The notes below the pieces were generated by a model. It was given only the letters and a program-made list of their open reading frames with translations, made no database searches and had not been told where the DNA came from. A DNA stretch of 64,000 nucleotides from Ensifer sesbaniae (GTDB lineage Bacteria > Pseudomonadota > Alphaproteobacteria > Rhizobiales > Rhizobiaceae): contig NZ_JABEKU010000005.1 in NCBI RefSeq assembly GCF_013283665.1, forward strand, positions 1 to 64,000, read 5' to 3'. This document shows positions 9,458-18,565 of this stretch, piece by piece (position 1 is the first letter of the stretch; every line of letters begins with the position of its first letter). A program made the position numbers and the translations under genes.

Positions 9458-10534
9458 ATGTTTCGTTATCTAGCCCGCCGTCATGATCGAAAGCACATCT
9501 TGAGGTCACTGCAACGCCAGGAACGTATCCAGCACAGGCCCATTGAGTTTGGTTATGATACGTCTTTAGCGTTCGCGGTGAACGAGGCCGAAGACAAACA
9601 TGCGACGAGTAGCGGTGAATTGGCGTTCAAGAAAATTTCTGACGCAGAACTGTTTTTCGCTCCGATTTTGCCCGCTCAACCGTTAAAGGAAGACGAAAAT
9701 AGTGTTACATTTCAGTCTGATATTATAACGGCAGATGAACAGAACAATACATTCGACTGCGTAGTTACTGATAGTGGATCCAAAGATCATGCGCTTGTCG
9801 TGTTTCATCATTGGTACGCGCGAAACCGATACCACGCATTCTCCAAGTTCTTTGCTGCAAAAGGCATAACAGTTATTGAGGCTACCCTTCCGTATCACTT
9901 TGGTCGTGGTTCCGACGAGTACTCGGAGGAACAATTTTTCAACGCGAGTTTAGGCCGTAGCGTTCGCTCCATGAGGCAGGCGGTATTGGACGGCCGTAAG
10001 ATTGTTCGTTGGCTTTATAATCAGGGGTATAACAAAATCTCGGTTGTAGGCATGTGCTTAGGTGGCACGGTTGCTGGTCTGATCGCTGCCCAAGAAGAAA
10101 AGGTCGACAAAGCGGTTCTCATGGTATCGCCAGGGAGCCCCGCTGATCTTGTTTGGACTGCGGAAACCATGAAGTCGTTACGTGATCGTATCGAACCCGT
10201 CATGTCACTTGAAGATTTGAGAACCGCTTGGGGCCTCATCGATCTAGAGATGCATATCTTCGGCCTTACACGTCCTCGGTTGGATATGATGTTCGTGCTT
10301 GGCAAGGACGATACGATCACACGTCCAGAAGCCTCGGATCGCGTGATAGAGTTATTGACGAAATGCAACCGCTCGCCAGAGGTTCTGCGTCTCAATTGCG
10401 GACATTCGTCTGTCGGGATTTTCCCCTACAACATCATCGCGGCCAGGAAGGTGCTGCGATTTTTGAAAGAAACTCCGACTTTTGCGGAACTCTGGGATGT
10501 TCGGGGGTTTCGCTACGACTTTAGCGAAGTTTAA
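9458..10534 (+). CDS. Alpha/beta-hydrolase-fold protein with a Cys nucleophile
   Basis: A 358-residue alpha/beta hydrolase of unknown substrate. The nucleophile elbow reads VVGMCLGGTVAG (around residue 205), i.e. G-x-C-x-G in place of the G-x-S-x-G of esterases, as in PHA synthases and dienelactone hydrolases. A plausible acid (FVLGKDDTITRP) and His (LNCGHSSVGIF) follow in the right order. There is no signal peptide. Base composition is more A+T-rich than the flanking tra genes, suggesting separate acquisition. Two other Cys-elbow enzymes lie at 15388-17781 and 18805-20637. It may act in polyester or acyl-thioester chemistry, but that is inference. Confidence 0.75.
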   Translation: MFRYLARRHDRKHILRSLQRQERIQHRPIEFGYDTSLAFAVNEAEDKHATSSGELAFKKISDAELFFAPILPAQPLKEDENSVTFQSDIITADEQNNTFDCVVTDSGSKDHALVVFHHWYARNRYHAFSKFFAAKGITVIEATLPYHFGRGSDEYSEEQFFNASLGRSVRSMRQAVLDGRKIVRWLYNQGYNKISVVGMCLGGTVAGLIAAQEEKVDKAVLMVSPGSPADLVWTAETMKSLRDRIEPVMSLEDLRTAWGLIDLEMHIFGLTRPRLDMMFVLGKDDTITRPEASDRVIELLTKCNRSPEVLRLNCGHSSVGIFPYNIIAARKVLRFLKETPTFAELWDVRGFRYDFSEV

Positions 10535-10561
10535 GTATAAGTCCGTTCAAGGGAGCGTTCG

Positions 10562-10750
10562 ATGCAGCTTGAACTTGCCCTGCTCACCATGGTCACGCGG
10601 CAGATCATGGCAAATCCCTTCGAGGATGAAACGTCGGCTGCCCGCCTCAAACAGGTCGCCCTCATGAATGTGATCGTGGTCGAAAGACTGCATGCCACCG
10701 GCTCGCCGATCACGGGGTCGTTTGCGGGAGGGGGCGAAATACTACCTTAA
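10562..10750 (+). CDS. Small hypothetical protein
   Basis: A 62-residue frame 27 bases after the hydrolase gene and on the same strand, with AGGGAG six bases before its ATG. It is predicted to be mostly helical (MQLELALLTMVTRQIMANPF). I do not recognise a family. It may be a short remnant rather than a functional gene. Confidence 0.4.
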   Translation: MQLELALLTMVTRQIMANPFEDETSAARLKQVALMNVIVVERLHATGSPITGSFAGGGEILP

Positions 10751-11028
10751 GCGCGGGCGTTAGATGCCGTTAGGTGAAGAGAACAGATCCCGAAGCGATC
10801 GCCCCGCGCCCGGCAAGTCCGGGGGGATGAAGTACGTTCGGTATCCTGTCGAACGATAAATGAGAGCGCGTGGCTGTCGACCCAGGGCCATCGCACATGG
10901 CCCCCTCTGGGAAGGGCCGCCTCAGAAGGAGCGGCTCGGCTTCGCTGATGTCGCTGCTGGGCCAGCACCACAGCGAACGGGGCGCGTGCGATTTGCAGTG
11001 TATCGGCAGCCAATCATGCAGTTCTGGT

Positions 11029-11093
11029 CGCCCGATGGAGGAAGGAGGATTTCCTCCATCGGGCGCCGTCGAAAAACGCAAGTTTTTCGACGG
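11029..11093. repeat. Two tandem perfect hairpins
   Basis: Stem one pairs CGCCCGATGGAGGAA (11029-11043) with 11051-11065 across a 7-base loop. Stem two pairs CCGTCGAAAAAC (11066-11077) with 11082-11093 across GCAA. They abut with no spacer. The surrounding ~500 bases (10751-11249) hold no convincing gene. The structure could be a mosaic intergenic repeat, a paired terminator or a recombination site; RIME-type rhizobial intergenic elements with large palindromes are a known precedent. Confidence 0.8.
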
Positions 11094-11249
11094 TTCAGTC
11101 AAACGGCTGTTTCCAATGATGTCGTGCCTGCCACTGCTCTGTGGCGCTGACTGGTATTCCTGCACTGCAGCGTTGGCGCAACCGTTATGTCGAAACTTCC
11201 ATCTTCCTAAATCGGCAGCTGATGCTCCAGCCTCGGTTGGTCACCTTGG

Positions 11250-11950
11250 TCACAGGTGTTGCATGCCGCGACGATTGAGCGAGACCGCGTAGACGCTGGT
11301 TGTTGCGGTGATGAAGAGTTGATGCTTTGCCCGCCCTCCGAAGCAGAGATTGGAAACAAGTTCAGGGACAAGAATTTTGCCCATCAGATGACCATCGGGC
11401 GCGATGCAATGCACGCCGTCGGCCGCCGAGGACCATAGGTTACCGTCGCTGTCCATCCGAAAGCCGTCGGCGCAGCCAGGATTGATGGCGTGGAAGACCT
11501 CTCCGCCGGACAACCTGCCGTCCGACCCGACGTCGAAGACACGAATATGCTGCGGGTCCGAGTGGAACATCCGCCCGTATCGGCCACATAAAGTCGCGTC
11601 TCGTCAGCGCTGAAGGCCAGTCCGTTCGGGCAGTGCATATCGGTCACGACCGGCTCGATGTGACCTGCCGGGTCGACGCGATAGACGCAACAAGGCAGCT
11701 CCTGCTCTGAGCGATAGCCCTCGTAGTCGGTCATGATCTCATAGTGCGGATCGGAAAACCATAGCGAGCCATCGGATCTGACGACCACATCGTTGGGCGA
11801 GTTCAGCCGCTTGCCCTGAAAGCTGTCGGCAATGACGGTGATCGACCCGTCGAGCTCCGTCCGGGTGACCCGTCTCGTGCCATGTTCACAGGTCACCAGT
11901 CTCCCCTGTCGATCCCGTGTGTTGCCATTGGCGAAGTTCGACGGCTCGTT
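11250..11950 (-). pseudogene. SMP-30/gluconolactonase family protein, frameshifted and truncated
   Basis: Two overlapping reading frames together spell most of a SMP-30/gluconolactonase-type beta-propeller lactonase. The upstream part has SNFANGNTRDRQGRLVTCEH, RLNSPNDVVVRSDGSLWFSD and HCPNGLAFSADETRLYVAD; the downstream part (11250-11570) has INPGCADGFRMDSDGNLW. A frameshift lies near 11560-11600. The N-terminal ~50 residues are missing: the sequence breaks near 11950, where a dehydrogenase fragment in the opposite orientation begins. Such lactonases hydrolyse sugar lactones, which fits the neighbouring sugar-acid genes. Confidence 0.8.
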
Positions 11951-11964
11951 TCCGCTCCTTTCCG

Positions 11965-12376
11965 CATTGGGGCGACCAACTTATATGGGGCCGGTCGGCT
12001 CGGGACAGGTCGCGAAACTGGCGAACCAGCTGATCGTGGCGATAACCATCGGCGCGGTGGCTGAGGCACTCCATCTTGCCGAAATGCCGGTTGCGATCCG
12101 GCAGGTCTCGTGGAGGCTCTTAAGGGCGGCTTCGCCGACAGCCGCATTCTGCATCTGCACGGAAACCGAATGGTGAAGGGCGACTTTCAGCCCGGTGGGC
12201 GTTCGGCCGCACAGCTCAAAGACCTGCGCAATGCTCTCAATACCGCCGCTGAAACCGGTCTTGTGCTCCCGCTCGCACAAACGGTGACAGAAGGTTTCGC
12301 AGACCTTGTCGACCACAAGGGCGGCGGGGACCTCGACCACGCCGCCTATTATCTCTGGCTGAAGGGCATCACTTGA
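11965..12376 (+). pseudogene. 3-hydroxyacid dehydrogenase (GarR-like), C-terminal fragment
   Basis: Two frames joined by a frameshift near 12105 give the C-terminal half of a tartronate-semialdehyde reductase/3-hydroxyisobutyrate dehydrogenase family protein: GPVGSGQVAKLANQLIV with the catalytic-Lys-type motif K-x-x-N, then a region ending KDLRNALNTAAETGLVLPLAQ. The N-terminal Rossmann domain is absent. It abuts the lactonase fragment near 11955, a rearrangement junction. Confidence 0.78.
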
Positions 12377-12379
12377 CGA

Positions 12380-13411
12380 TCAGGAAAAGTCGATCTGCGC
12401 CTTCATCGCCTGGCTGCGGTCGCTCGCAAGCTCGAAGGCGGCGACCGCCTCGGCAAGCGGCACCGTGTGGGTGATCAGCGGCTTGACGTCGATCAGCCCC
12501 TTCTGCATCAATCCCACGCCGGTCGCGAATTCCTCGTGGAAGCGGAAGGAGCCGCGCAGCTCCAGTTCCTTGGCGGTGATCGCCATCATCGGCAGGCTCG
12601 TGTCGCCGCCGAGCCCAAGCTGGATGATGACGCCGCGCGGGCGCAGCGCGGCGATGCCGGCGGCAAGCGCCGGCGCGGCACCGGAGCATTCGTAGAGAAC
12701 ATCGAAGCTGCCCTTGTCGGCCCCATAGGGGGTGAGTGCATCCGGCTCGCTCTTCATGTTGATGACCCGATCGGCGCCGACCTTTTTGGCGAGCGCCAGG
12801 GTGAAGTCGGAAAGATCGGTGGCAACGATCTCGGCCGCACCGGCCCGGCGCGCCGCGAGAATCGAAAGCACTCCGATCGGCCCGCAGCCGGTGACCAGAA
12901 CCCGCTTGCCGAGCATTTCGCCCGCCCGGCGCGTCGCGTGCAGCGTCACCGCCAGCGGTTCGCCGAGCGCCGCCTCGCCGGGCGTCTGGCTATCGGCCGG
13001 CACGCATTGGATTGCATCGGCGACCAGCAGCTCGCGGAAGGCGCCCTGGATATGCGGAAAGGGCATGGCGCTGCCGTAGAAGCGCATGTTGAGGCACTGG
13101 TTGTGCAGCCCTTCCTGGCAATAGCGGCAGGTCCGGCAGGGCCGCGACGGCGACACGGCGACGAGTTGGCCGATGCTCAGGCCCTCGACACCCGGTCCGA
13201 GCGCTTCCACATAGGCCGAGACCTCGTGGCCGAGGATCATCGGCTCGCGCAGCCGCACCGTGCCGAAGCCGCCGTGATTGTAATAATGCAGGTCGCTGCC
13301 GCAGACGCCGCCGACGGCGAGGCGCAACCTCACTTCGCCGGCGCCCGGTGCTTCGATTGCCCGCTCTTCGATGCGCAGATCCTTTGCGCCGTGAACGACA
13401 ATGGCTTTCAT
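12380..13411 (-). CDS. idnD: L-idonate 5-dehydrogenase-like zinc alcohol dehydrogenase
   Basis: A 343-residue zinc-dependent medium-chain dehydrogenase, most like L-idonate 5-dehydrogenase, which oxidises L-idonate to 5-ketogluconate with NAD(P). The catalytic zinc site is seen as GGVCGSDLHYY and GHEVSAYVE; the structural zinc Cys cluster as CRTCRYCQEGLHNQC; the cofactor motif as VTGCGPIGVLSI. The ATG at 13411 is preceded by AAGGAGG seven bases away, so the in-frame extension to 13642 (which runs through a dehydrogenase fragment) is not used. It is the only intact gene in this catabolic remnant. Substrate assignment is by resemblance only. Confidence 0.82.
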   Translation of the reverse strand: MKAIVVHGAKDLRIEERAIEAPGAGEVRLRLAVGGVCGSDLHYYNHGGFGTVRLREPMILGHEVSAYVEALGPGVEGLSIGQLVAVSPSRPCRTCRYCQEGLHNQCLNMRFYGSAMPFPHIQGAFRELLVADAIQCVPADSQTPGEAALGEPLAVTLHATRRAGEMLGKRVLVTGCGPIGVLSILAARRAGAAEIVATDLSDFTLALAKKVGADRVINMKSEPDALTPYGADKGSFDVLYECSGAAPALAAGIAALRPRGVIIQLGLGGDTSLPMMAITAKELELRGSFRFHEEFATGVGLMQKGLIDVKPLITHTVPLAEAVAAFELASDRSQAMKAQIDFS

Positions 13412-13421
13412 CGGAACCTCC

Positions 13422-13715
13422 TTACAGAACCGGAGTAAGCAGCGGCTTGCCGGCAAAATGCGGGGCGAGATTGTCGCGCACCAACTGGCCCATGGCCTTG
13501 CGCGTCTCGATCGTGCCGGAGGCATGGTGCGGCTGGAGCAGCACATTGTCGAGGGCAAGAAAACGCGGATTGAGCGCCGGCTCGCCTTCGAATACGTCGA
13601 GCGCCGCAGAACCCAAGGTCTTGTTCTCCAGCGCTTCCTCATCGATGTTGGAGGCGCGGGAAATGTTGACGAGCATGCCCTCGGCGCCGAGCGCGGCGAG
13701 CATCGCCGCTCTCCG
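13422..13715 (-). pseudogene. D-2-hydroxyacid dehydrogenase, C-terminal fragment
   Basis: The last ~95 residues of a GhrB-type D-isomer 2-hydroxyacid dehydrogenase: AALGAEGMLVNISRASNIDE, then LGSAALDVFEGEPALNPRF and the catalytic His in LLQPHHASG. Upstream (towards 13730) the sequence changes abruptly into an IS66 tnpA fragment, so the N-terminal two thirds is lost. It sits 10 bases upstream of idnD on the same strand, suggesting an ancestral idn-type operon. Confidence 0.8.
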
Positions 13716-13718
13716 ATA

Positions 13719-13921
13719 GGCCCGGCATAGACTCAAAAGGCAGCGCCAGAATGCCCTCGCGCACTTGCCGGCGCCACAACGAAAGCTGGTGCGGAACAAC
13801 GTCATGACGGCGCGCGACATCAACAACACGAACAGCAGGCTCAAGGCTTTCCGCCACGATCCGCGCCTTCACATCATCTGGCCAACGCCGGTTTCCGCGG
13901 CGCGGCTCGACAACTTCGTAG
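13719..13921 (-). pseudogene. IS66-family TnpA, fragment split by an IS3 element (distal part)
   Basis: Reads VKARIVAESLEPAVRVVDVA then RRHDVVPHQLSLWRRQVREG, the HTH-containing N-terminal domain of IS66 TnpA. Its beginning (MADDGFVGRY) lies on the far side of the IS3 insertion at 15117-15146; removing the IS3 copy and one GTAG restores the frame FVGRYEVVEPRRGNRRWPDD. The 3' end is truncated at ~13719 against the hydroxyacid dehydrogenase fragment. Confidence 0.85.
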
Positions 13922-13960
13922 GGTAATCCTCCCGTTTTTAACGGGGCGCTATTGTAGAAT

Positions 13961-14790
13961 TCACGCGGCCATTTTCAGTTTCTGTGCGGGTGTGATGCCG
14001 CCGATACCCATATTGGGCCGTTCGTTGTTATAGGTCCATAACCATTGCGTGGCGAATTCCTGTGCCTCCTCGATGCTTTCGATAATGTTTGGTCGAGCCA
14101 TTCATGGCGAACGGTGCGGTTGTAGCGCTCGACATAGGCATTCTGCTGCGGCTTGCCGGGCTGGATATAGCTCAACGCAATGCCCTGTTTCTCGCCCACT
14201 CCATCAGTTTGCCGCTGACATATTCCTGGCCATTGTCCACTCGTATGGCGAGCGGTTTGCCGCGCCATTCGATGATCTGGTTTAGGCTTCGGATGACGCG
14301 TTCGGCAGGCAGGGAAAAGTCCACTTCGATGCCCAACCCCTCACGGTTGAAGTCGTCCAGGACGTTCAACAGCCGGAATTGCCTGCCATCCTCCAAACGG
14401 TCTGCCATAAAGTCCATGGACCAGACCATGTTTGGCGTTTCCGGCACGCCCAGTGCATCCGGCTTGTCCCGCTTCAACCGCTTGCGTGGCTTAATCCTGA
14501 GGTTCAGTTCCAGCTCGCGGTAGATGCGGTAGACGCGCTTGTGGTTCCAGCGGTGTCCCTGGACGTTGCGCAGGTAAAGGAAACACAAGCCGAAGCCCCA
14601 GGTCTTCTTCGCCCGCGTCAGCCCGATCAGCAGGTCGGCGATCTGCTCGTTCTCGTCGTTCAGCTTGCGGCTGTAACGACAGCAGGTCTCGCTGACACCA
14701 AAGGTGCGGCAGGCCAGCGCAATGCTGACCCCATGTAACGCCACTGCTTTCCCGGCCATCTCCCGGCGTTGAGACGGCCGCGTCACTTTT
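13961..14790 (-). pseudogene. IS3-family OrfB integrase, frameshifted
   Basis: The DDE integrase-type OrfB is spread over at least two frames. The first frame contains [20 protein letters not shown], the first Asp in [16 protein letters not shown] and the second Asp in [20 protein letters not shown] one-base loss near 14195 shifts to a frame with [20 protein letters not shown] carrying the catalytic Glu, and a second shift occurs near 14090 (WLDQ, then IESIEEAQEFATQW in another frame). With these lesions the transposase should be inactive unless they are sequence errors. Confidence 0.85.
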
Positions 14791-15046
14791 TTCCCAGAGC
14801 CTCTTTGAGAAGGTCTGCCTGCATGCTCAGCTCCGCATACATCTTCTTGAGCCGTCGGTTCTCCTCTTCCAAAGCCTTCATTTGGCTGATCATCGAGGCA
14901 TCCATACCGCCGTATTTGGCTCGCCACTTGTAAAACGACGCCGTGCTCATGCCGTGTTCCCGGCACAGCTCCGGTACCGGTACACCGCCTTCCGCCTGGC
15001 GCAAGATCGCAAGGATTTGGGGTTCGCTAAATCTGCTCGTCTTCAT
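14783..15046 (-). CDS. IS3-family OrfA
   Basis: An 87-residue DNA-binding protein of the IS3 element: helix-turn-helix in [19 protein letters not shown] and [20 protein letters not shown], followed by a leucine-zipper-like helix ([20 protein letters not shown]). The ATG at 15046 follows GAGGAG; a longer frame begins at 15064. It overlaps orfB, which in intact copies is made by programmed -1 frameshifting. Confidence 0.88.
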   Translation of the reverse strand: MKTSRFSEPQILAILRQAEGGVPVPELCREHGMSTASFYKWRAKYGGMDASMISQMKALEEENRRLKKMYAELSMQADLLKEALGKK

Positions 15047-15116
15047 CAAAATCTCCTCGATCATATTGCCGAGAAAATTCTACTTTTGAACCCCGTTAAT
15101 GCCGGGGAGGATTACC

Positions 15117-15146
15117 GTAGCGCCCAACAAATCCATCATCTGCCAT
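15117..15146 (-). pseudogene. IS66-family TnpA, first ten residues
   Basis: MADDGFVGRY, the start of the IS66 tnpA continued at 13921-13719 beyond the IS3 insertion. No other IS66 sequence was recognised upstream of it, where 15147-15387 holds no convincing gene apart from the short plus-strand frame discussed under rejected items. Confidence 0.75.
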
Positions 15147-15387
15147 GCAAATCTCCAGATAGTCTGGAAACCTTCTCGCACGCCCAGCCAGCCTCAAAAT
15201 ACAGCCTATCCAATGGGGCGGAGACGGAAACAAGGAACGAATGGCGGCCGTCGAAGCTGCAGTGAAAGCTCCTCTGCTGGATGTGTACAACAAAGGCACC
15301 ACCGTCCATGCGGCGCTCGCCAAGCTCACGCTGGACACCGCTGTTGCTGTTCTGCCAAGCAAACGAAACCTGCGCAGCTGGTGTGAC

Positions 15388-17781
15388 TTAACTTAAAGTC
15401 GACAACGGATCCTCAGCAACATCGTCTTCGGCGCGAGGCTGTCCGAGCACTTCGGCGAACTGCTGCAACAATGCATCAGTTCGCGGCAACATTTCCTTCG
15501 CTGGGCCGACAATATAACAGACGAGGCGATAGGCAAGGCGTCGCTTCTCGGACTCGAGCAACAGAAGCGGCAGGGTCTGGATCGCCTGCTCCACCTCATC
15601 GCTGGCAATAGCTGTCTGCTGACGAACTATGGTTTGCAGGCGTTCAGCATCTAGCGACTTAAAAGGTTCATTTTTGAGGACACCCAGCCAGCGCCTGAGA
15701 CGATCGCGGCGTACTGAGTGACGATCTCTCACAAGGAGCACCAACATCCGAATGACAGCTTCGACAAAGCCGCCGGCGATGCTGTCCGAGAGCGCTATAC
15801 TGGATCCGGATAACTGCTGCAGATCGTCAACAAGGGTGCTTCCTTCGTTTGTATTGCGGGAATGTTCAATGTAGCGTACCCAAGGCGTGTTCCAGAGGGT
15901 GAGAAACAACATCTCACTGGACATGTCACGACACTCGCGCCAGAACTCCAGCGCCTGCCTCACCCCCAGGGCCCAAGCAGCTTCCACAGCTAGAAAGGGG
16001 TTGTCCTCTGAGGGCTTGTGGCGGCATGCTCTTACCTGCTTGGCTGCATACTCGACGCTGGCGGTAAACGGATTGTTCGAAGACATTAACGTTCGCGACA
16101 GACGCAGAGGGTGCATGCTCCGACCGAGCTCGGCGGTAAAATTCGTGACCGCCATCTTCACAAAAGGGCGTACCAGCATCTGATAGAGCTGCGCCTGAAA
16201 CTCGGAGACGCGGCTGACAGCGGTGAAGGCGCTTTCGCACTTAAAATTATCACAGACGGTTCTGATGTCGTCAAAGCTGCGCTCTGCAATTTCGACAGAA
16301 TAAATCTCGTTGGTTCCAACCTCTCTGACATTCTCAATGCGTAGCTCGTAGATACCGGGTGCCAGCAACTCGATTACATCTAGCGTCGTGACGACCTCTT
16401 GGTACTCTTTGCTAATTACATCTGACGAGATGAAAATCCCGAGATGGCCAACTTGATTATGTATTAAATAGATGATGCGCTTTCCGAGGATGCGGAGTTC
16501 TTCCTCGTCCTTATATGTATCAAGGATCCATGTTAGTGCTTGCGCTGGGGGAGTAATTTGGTCGCCGTGGCTGCAAAAGATGACAATGGGTGCGCGGATT
16601 TCCTTCAGATCGATAGCCGGCCGCCCCGGCCCCAGTGGAGCTTGGCCTTTCACGAGCCGACTGCCGACAAAAAGTTGTTCAATGATCCAACGGATCTCGT
16701 TCTCAGCGAGAAGGCAGAAGCTACTCCACCATGTCTCGGCTCTAAGAAAAGTCTCCTGCGCCGTGTCAACGTCGCGGAACAGATCGAGATAACGGAACAA
16801 CTGATGATCAGGTTTGAACATCAGAAAATTCAATGTAAGATGGGCGCCGTCGAATAGTCCGCCTCCAAGATCGGACAGGAACATGACTGTCCAAGCCCCA
16901 CCGAGTAGACCTGCATTGTAGCGGAAGGAGTGCTCCCCGAGCTTGCCCGCGGTGAACGACACTGGAGCGCCATTGACCACAATCGGACCGTCCAAATCGG
17001 GGTATGTGGCAACGAGGTTAAGAGTCGCCCAACCACCTTGGCAATTGCCAATCAAGACGGGTTTGGCGGCGTTTGGATGCCGATGCGCGACCTCGCGGAC
17101 GAATACCACTTCGGTGTCAGCGACGTTCGAAAGATTCTGCCCCTCCTCCGGCAGATTTCGAAACGAGATAAGATAGACCGGATGTCCGCCGCGCAAGGCC
17201 GAACCCACTTGGCTGTCGGCGCTGTGGCCGCCAGCGCCTACACCATGTCCAGCGCGCGGACACACTATAACCAATGGGCGACGGGTTTCGTCGACCACAA
17301 GACCTTCCCCCGGGATCACACGAAGCAACAAGTAATTGGACTTCACGGGCAAATCCCTCCCGTCCATGATCACCTCATGCTCGTAGAACAGAACGGGCGG
17401 ACATCCAGCCGCCTCATGTTCGTGGAAGAGATCGCCAGACACTCTGAAGACATCCGAAGTCAACACGGCGCGTTCGGCCGAGTCCTGAAGGTATTCCAAC
17501 CAAAATGCCGCCAGATTTCCGTTTCCGTTCACCTGGAGCAGACGCCCTAACAACTGCGTGATACTCCCGACGTTATAGGCGTTGCTCTCCAATTGGGTGT
17601 TTATCATGCGCTGGATGCGCCGTTGTAGGGCAGTCAGTGCGGTGAAAGCAGCGCCAATATTTGCAGCCATAATGTCTTCCAGGAAGGTCCCAGAGCAACT
17701 TGGAATGCCGAAGAACTCTAGCTGACTTGATTTCGCGTTCCGACGGCGAACCGGATCGTGCATTGCAGATTTGTTGGCCAT
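15388..17781 (-). CDS. DUF3141-type PHA-synthase-like protein
   Basis: A 797-residue protein resembling the DUF3141 family, proteins with a poly(3-hydroxyalkanoate)-synthase-like alpha/beta-hydrolase core. The nucleophile elbow is PVLIGNCQGGWATLN (about residue 250; Cys nucleophile), with a candidate acid in IVIFCSHGDQITPP and His in IHNQVGHLGIF. N-terminal ~120 residues are helical, and the C-terminal ~300 residues are specific to the long family form. Start ATG at 17781 has GAGG eight bases upstream. No signal peptide. It precedes, on the same strand as, phaC-like 18805-20637 but ~1 kb of IS debris separates them. Biochemical role unknown. Confidence 0.82.
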   Translation of the reverse strand: MANKSAMHDPVRRRNAKSSQLEFFGIPSCSGTFLEDIMAANIGAAFTALTALQRRIQRMINTQLESNAYNVGSITQLLGRLLQVNGNGNLAAFWLEYLQDSAERAVLTSDVFRVSGDLFHEHEAAGCPPVLFYEHEVIMDGRDLPVKSNYLLLRVIPGEGLVVDETRRPLVIVCPRAGHGVGAGGHSADSQVGSALRGGHPVYLISFRNLPEEGQNLSNVADTEVVFVREVAHRHPNAAKPVLIGNCQGGWATLNLVATYPDLDGPIVVNGAPVSFTAGKLGEHSFRYNAGLLGGAWTVMFLSDLGGGLFDGAHLTLNFLMFKPDHQLFRYLDLFRDVDTAQETFLRAETWWSSFCLLAENEIRWIIEQLFVGSRLVKGQAPLGPGRPAIDLKEIRAPIVIFCSHGDQITPPAQALTWILDTYKDEEELRILGKRIIYLIHNQVGHLGIFISSDVISKEYQEVVTTLDVIELLAPGIYELRIENVREVGTNEIYSVEIAERSFDDIRTVCDNFKCESAFTAVSRVSEFQAQLYQMLVRPFVKMAVTNFTAELGRSMHPLRLSRTLMSSNNPFTASVEYAAKQVRACRHKPSEDNPFLAVEAAWALGVRQALEFWRECRDMSSEMLFLTLWNTPWVRYIEHSRNTNEGSTLVDDLQQLSGSSIALSDSIAGGFVEAVIRMLVLLVRDRHSVRRDRLRRWLGVLKNEPFKSLDAERLQTIVRQQTAIASDEVEQAIQTLPLLLLESEKRRLAYRLVCYIVGPAKEMLPRTDALLQQFAEVLGQPRAEDDVAEDPLSTLS

Positions 17782-18289
17782 GATAGGCCCTCATCTAATC
17801 GTTAGCCGCAGTCGATAGCCCACTCTCAGTTCGGCACAAGCTCGTTCGACGGATGTGAGCGAATTGGTACCGCTGGGGGAGCAGTCGGCGCAGCGTTTTG
17901 ATTCCGTCACCGGCGCAACCTCCAACAATCCTTTAAGTCTGTAGCCACTTCACACTCGCTCCAAGGTCGATCACCGGTGCGTAGATCAAGACAGCAAATT
18001 TCGTGCCAAGCAAAGGCGCTATGCGCATCAACGTTTAGCTCCAGCCACTGTCGATCTGCCGTGTCGGCACCGACCATGAAGACGACGCATCCGACAATTA
18101 CGCGCTTTGTAAGCTGACGCTTGTTTCGCCAAGCCGCCGTGTTGGGCCCAGCCTTCTCCCCTCTGCAGCGCGACAAACAGGTGAGACGCGCATTGCCTCG
18201 TCGAAACTGTTCCTGAATATTCAACCGTTGCCTCACATAATTTGCTCCCTGCCGAGGGGATGACCAGGGGCTACTATGGGACGGCTGAG

Positions 18290-18420
18290 CATGCGACGAG
18301 GAAAGAACTGACGGCGGCAGTTTCGGAGCGCTATCGTGCTTCGACGCGAGCGGAGAAGGCGAGATGAGTTCGTCGTCATTACGGTCTTTCACCGCAAAAC
18401 ACTCGATGCGGCTGCTGCGG
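18290..18420 (+). pseudogene. Integrase-type transposase, N-terminal remnant
   Basis: HATRKELTAAVSERYRASTR followed, after a frameshift, by RDEFVVITVFHRKT resembles the start of a family of DDE integrase-like transposases (compare the common pattern AEKARILDEFVAVTGYHRKHA). Only ~43 codons survive. The 17782-18804 interval otherwise holds no supported gene. Confidence 0.6.
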
Positions 18421-18426
18421 TGCCAA

Positions 18427-18565
18427 GAGAGAGCCGCGGTCTACGAGGCGGCCAACGTCATCCTGACGCGACCGGTCAAAGGTTCGGATCTGAAGGGCTG
18501 GGCATTGGCGGTCGCAAGACGTGCCGGCCCCAAAAAGGCGCGCGTGGCGCTGGCCCGCAAGCCGC
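18427..18565 (+). pseudogene. IS110-family transposase, C-terminal remnant
   Basis: YEAANVILTRPVKGSDLKGW and ALAVARRAGPKKARVALARK match the C-terminal domain of IS110/IS1111 transposases (compare YEAAQVLLVNVKKWSWLKAW in the intact copy at 21700-22737). The remnant directly follows the integrase-type remnant, so two IS fragments are joined here. Confidence 0.75.

Larger units (their letters stand above)
13922..15116 (-). mobile_element. IS3-family element (IS407-like group)
   Basis: A 1195-bp element with terminal inverted repeats (GGTAATCCTCCC at 13922 and its counterpart GGTAATCCTCCC read inward from 15116). It is flanked by a perfect 4-bp duplication GTAG (13918-13921 and 15117-15120); 4 bp is the known duplication length of the IS407 group. 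It carries orfA and a frameshifted orfB, and it interrupts an IS66 tnpA. Confidence 0.92.

Noticed and set aside
12467-13438. 323-codon frame opposite idnD
   Set aside because: Antisense to a gene with clear zinc and cofactor motifs; its own translation is Arg/Ala/Gly-rich without family features.
15241-15396. Short plus-strand frame (51 codons) before the DUF3141 gene end
   Set aside because: It reads plausibly (AAVEAAVKAPLLDVYNKG) and could be a gene tail, but I cannot assign a family and it overlaps the neighbouring stop.
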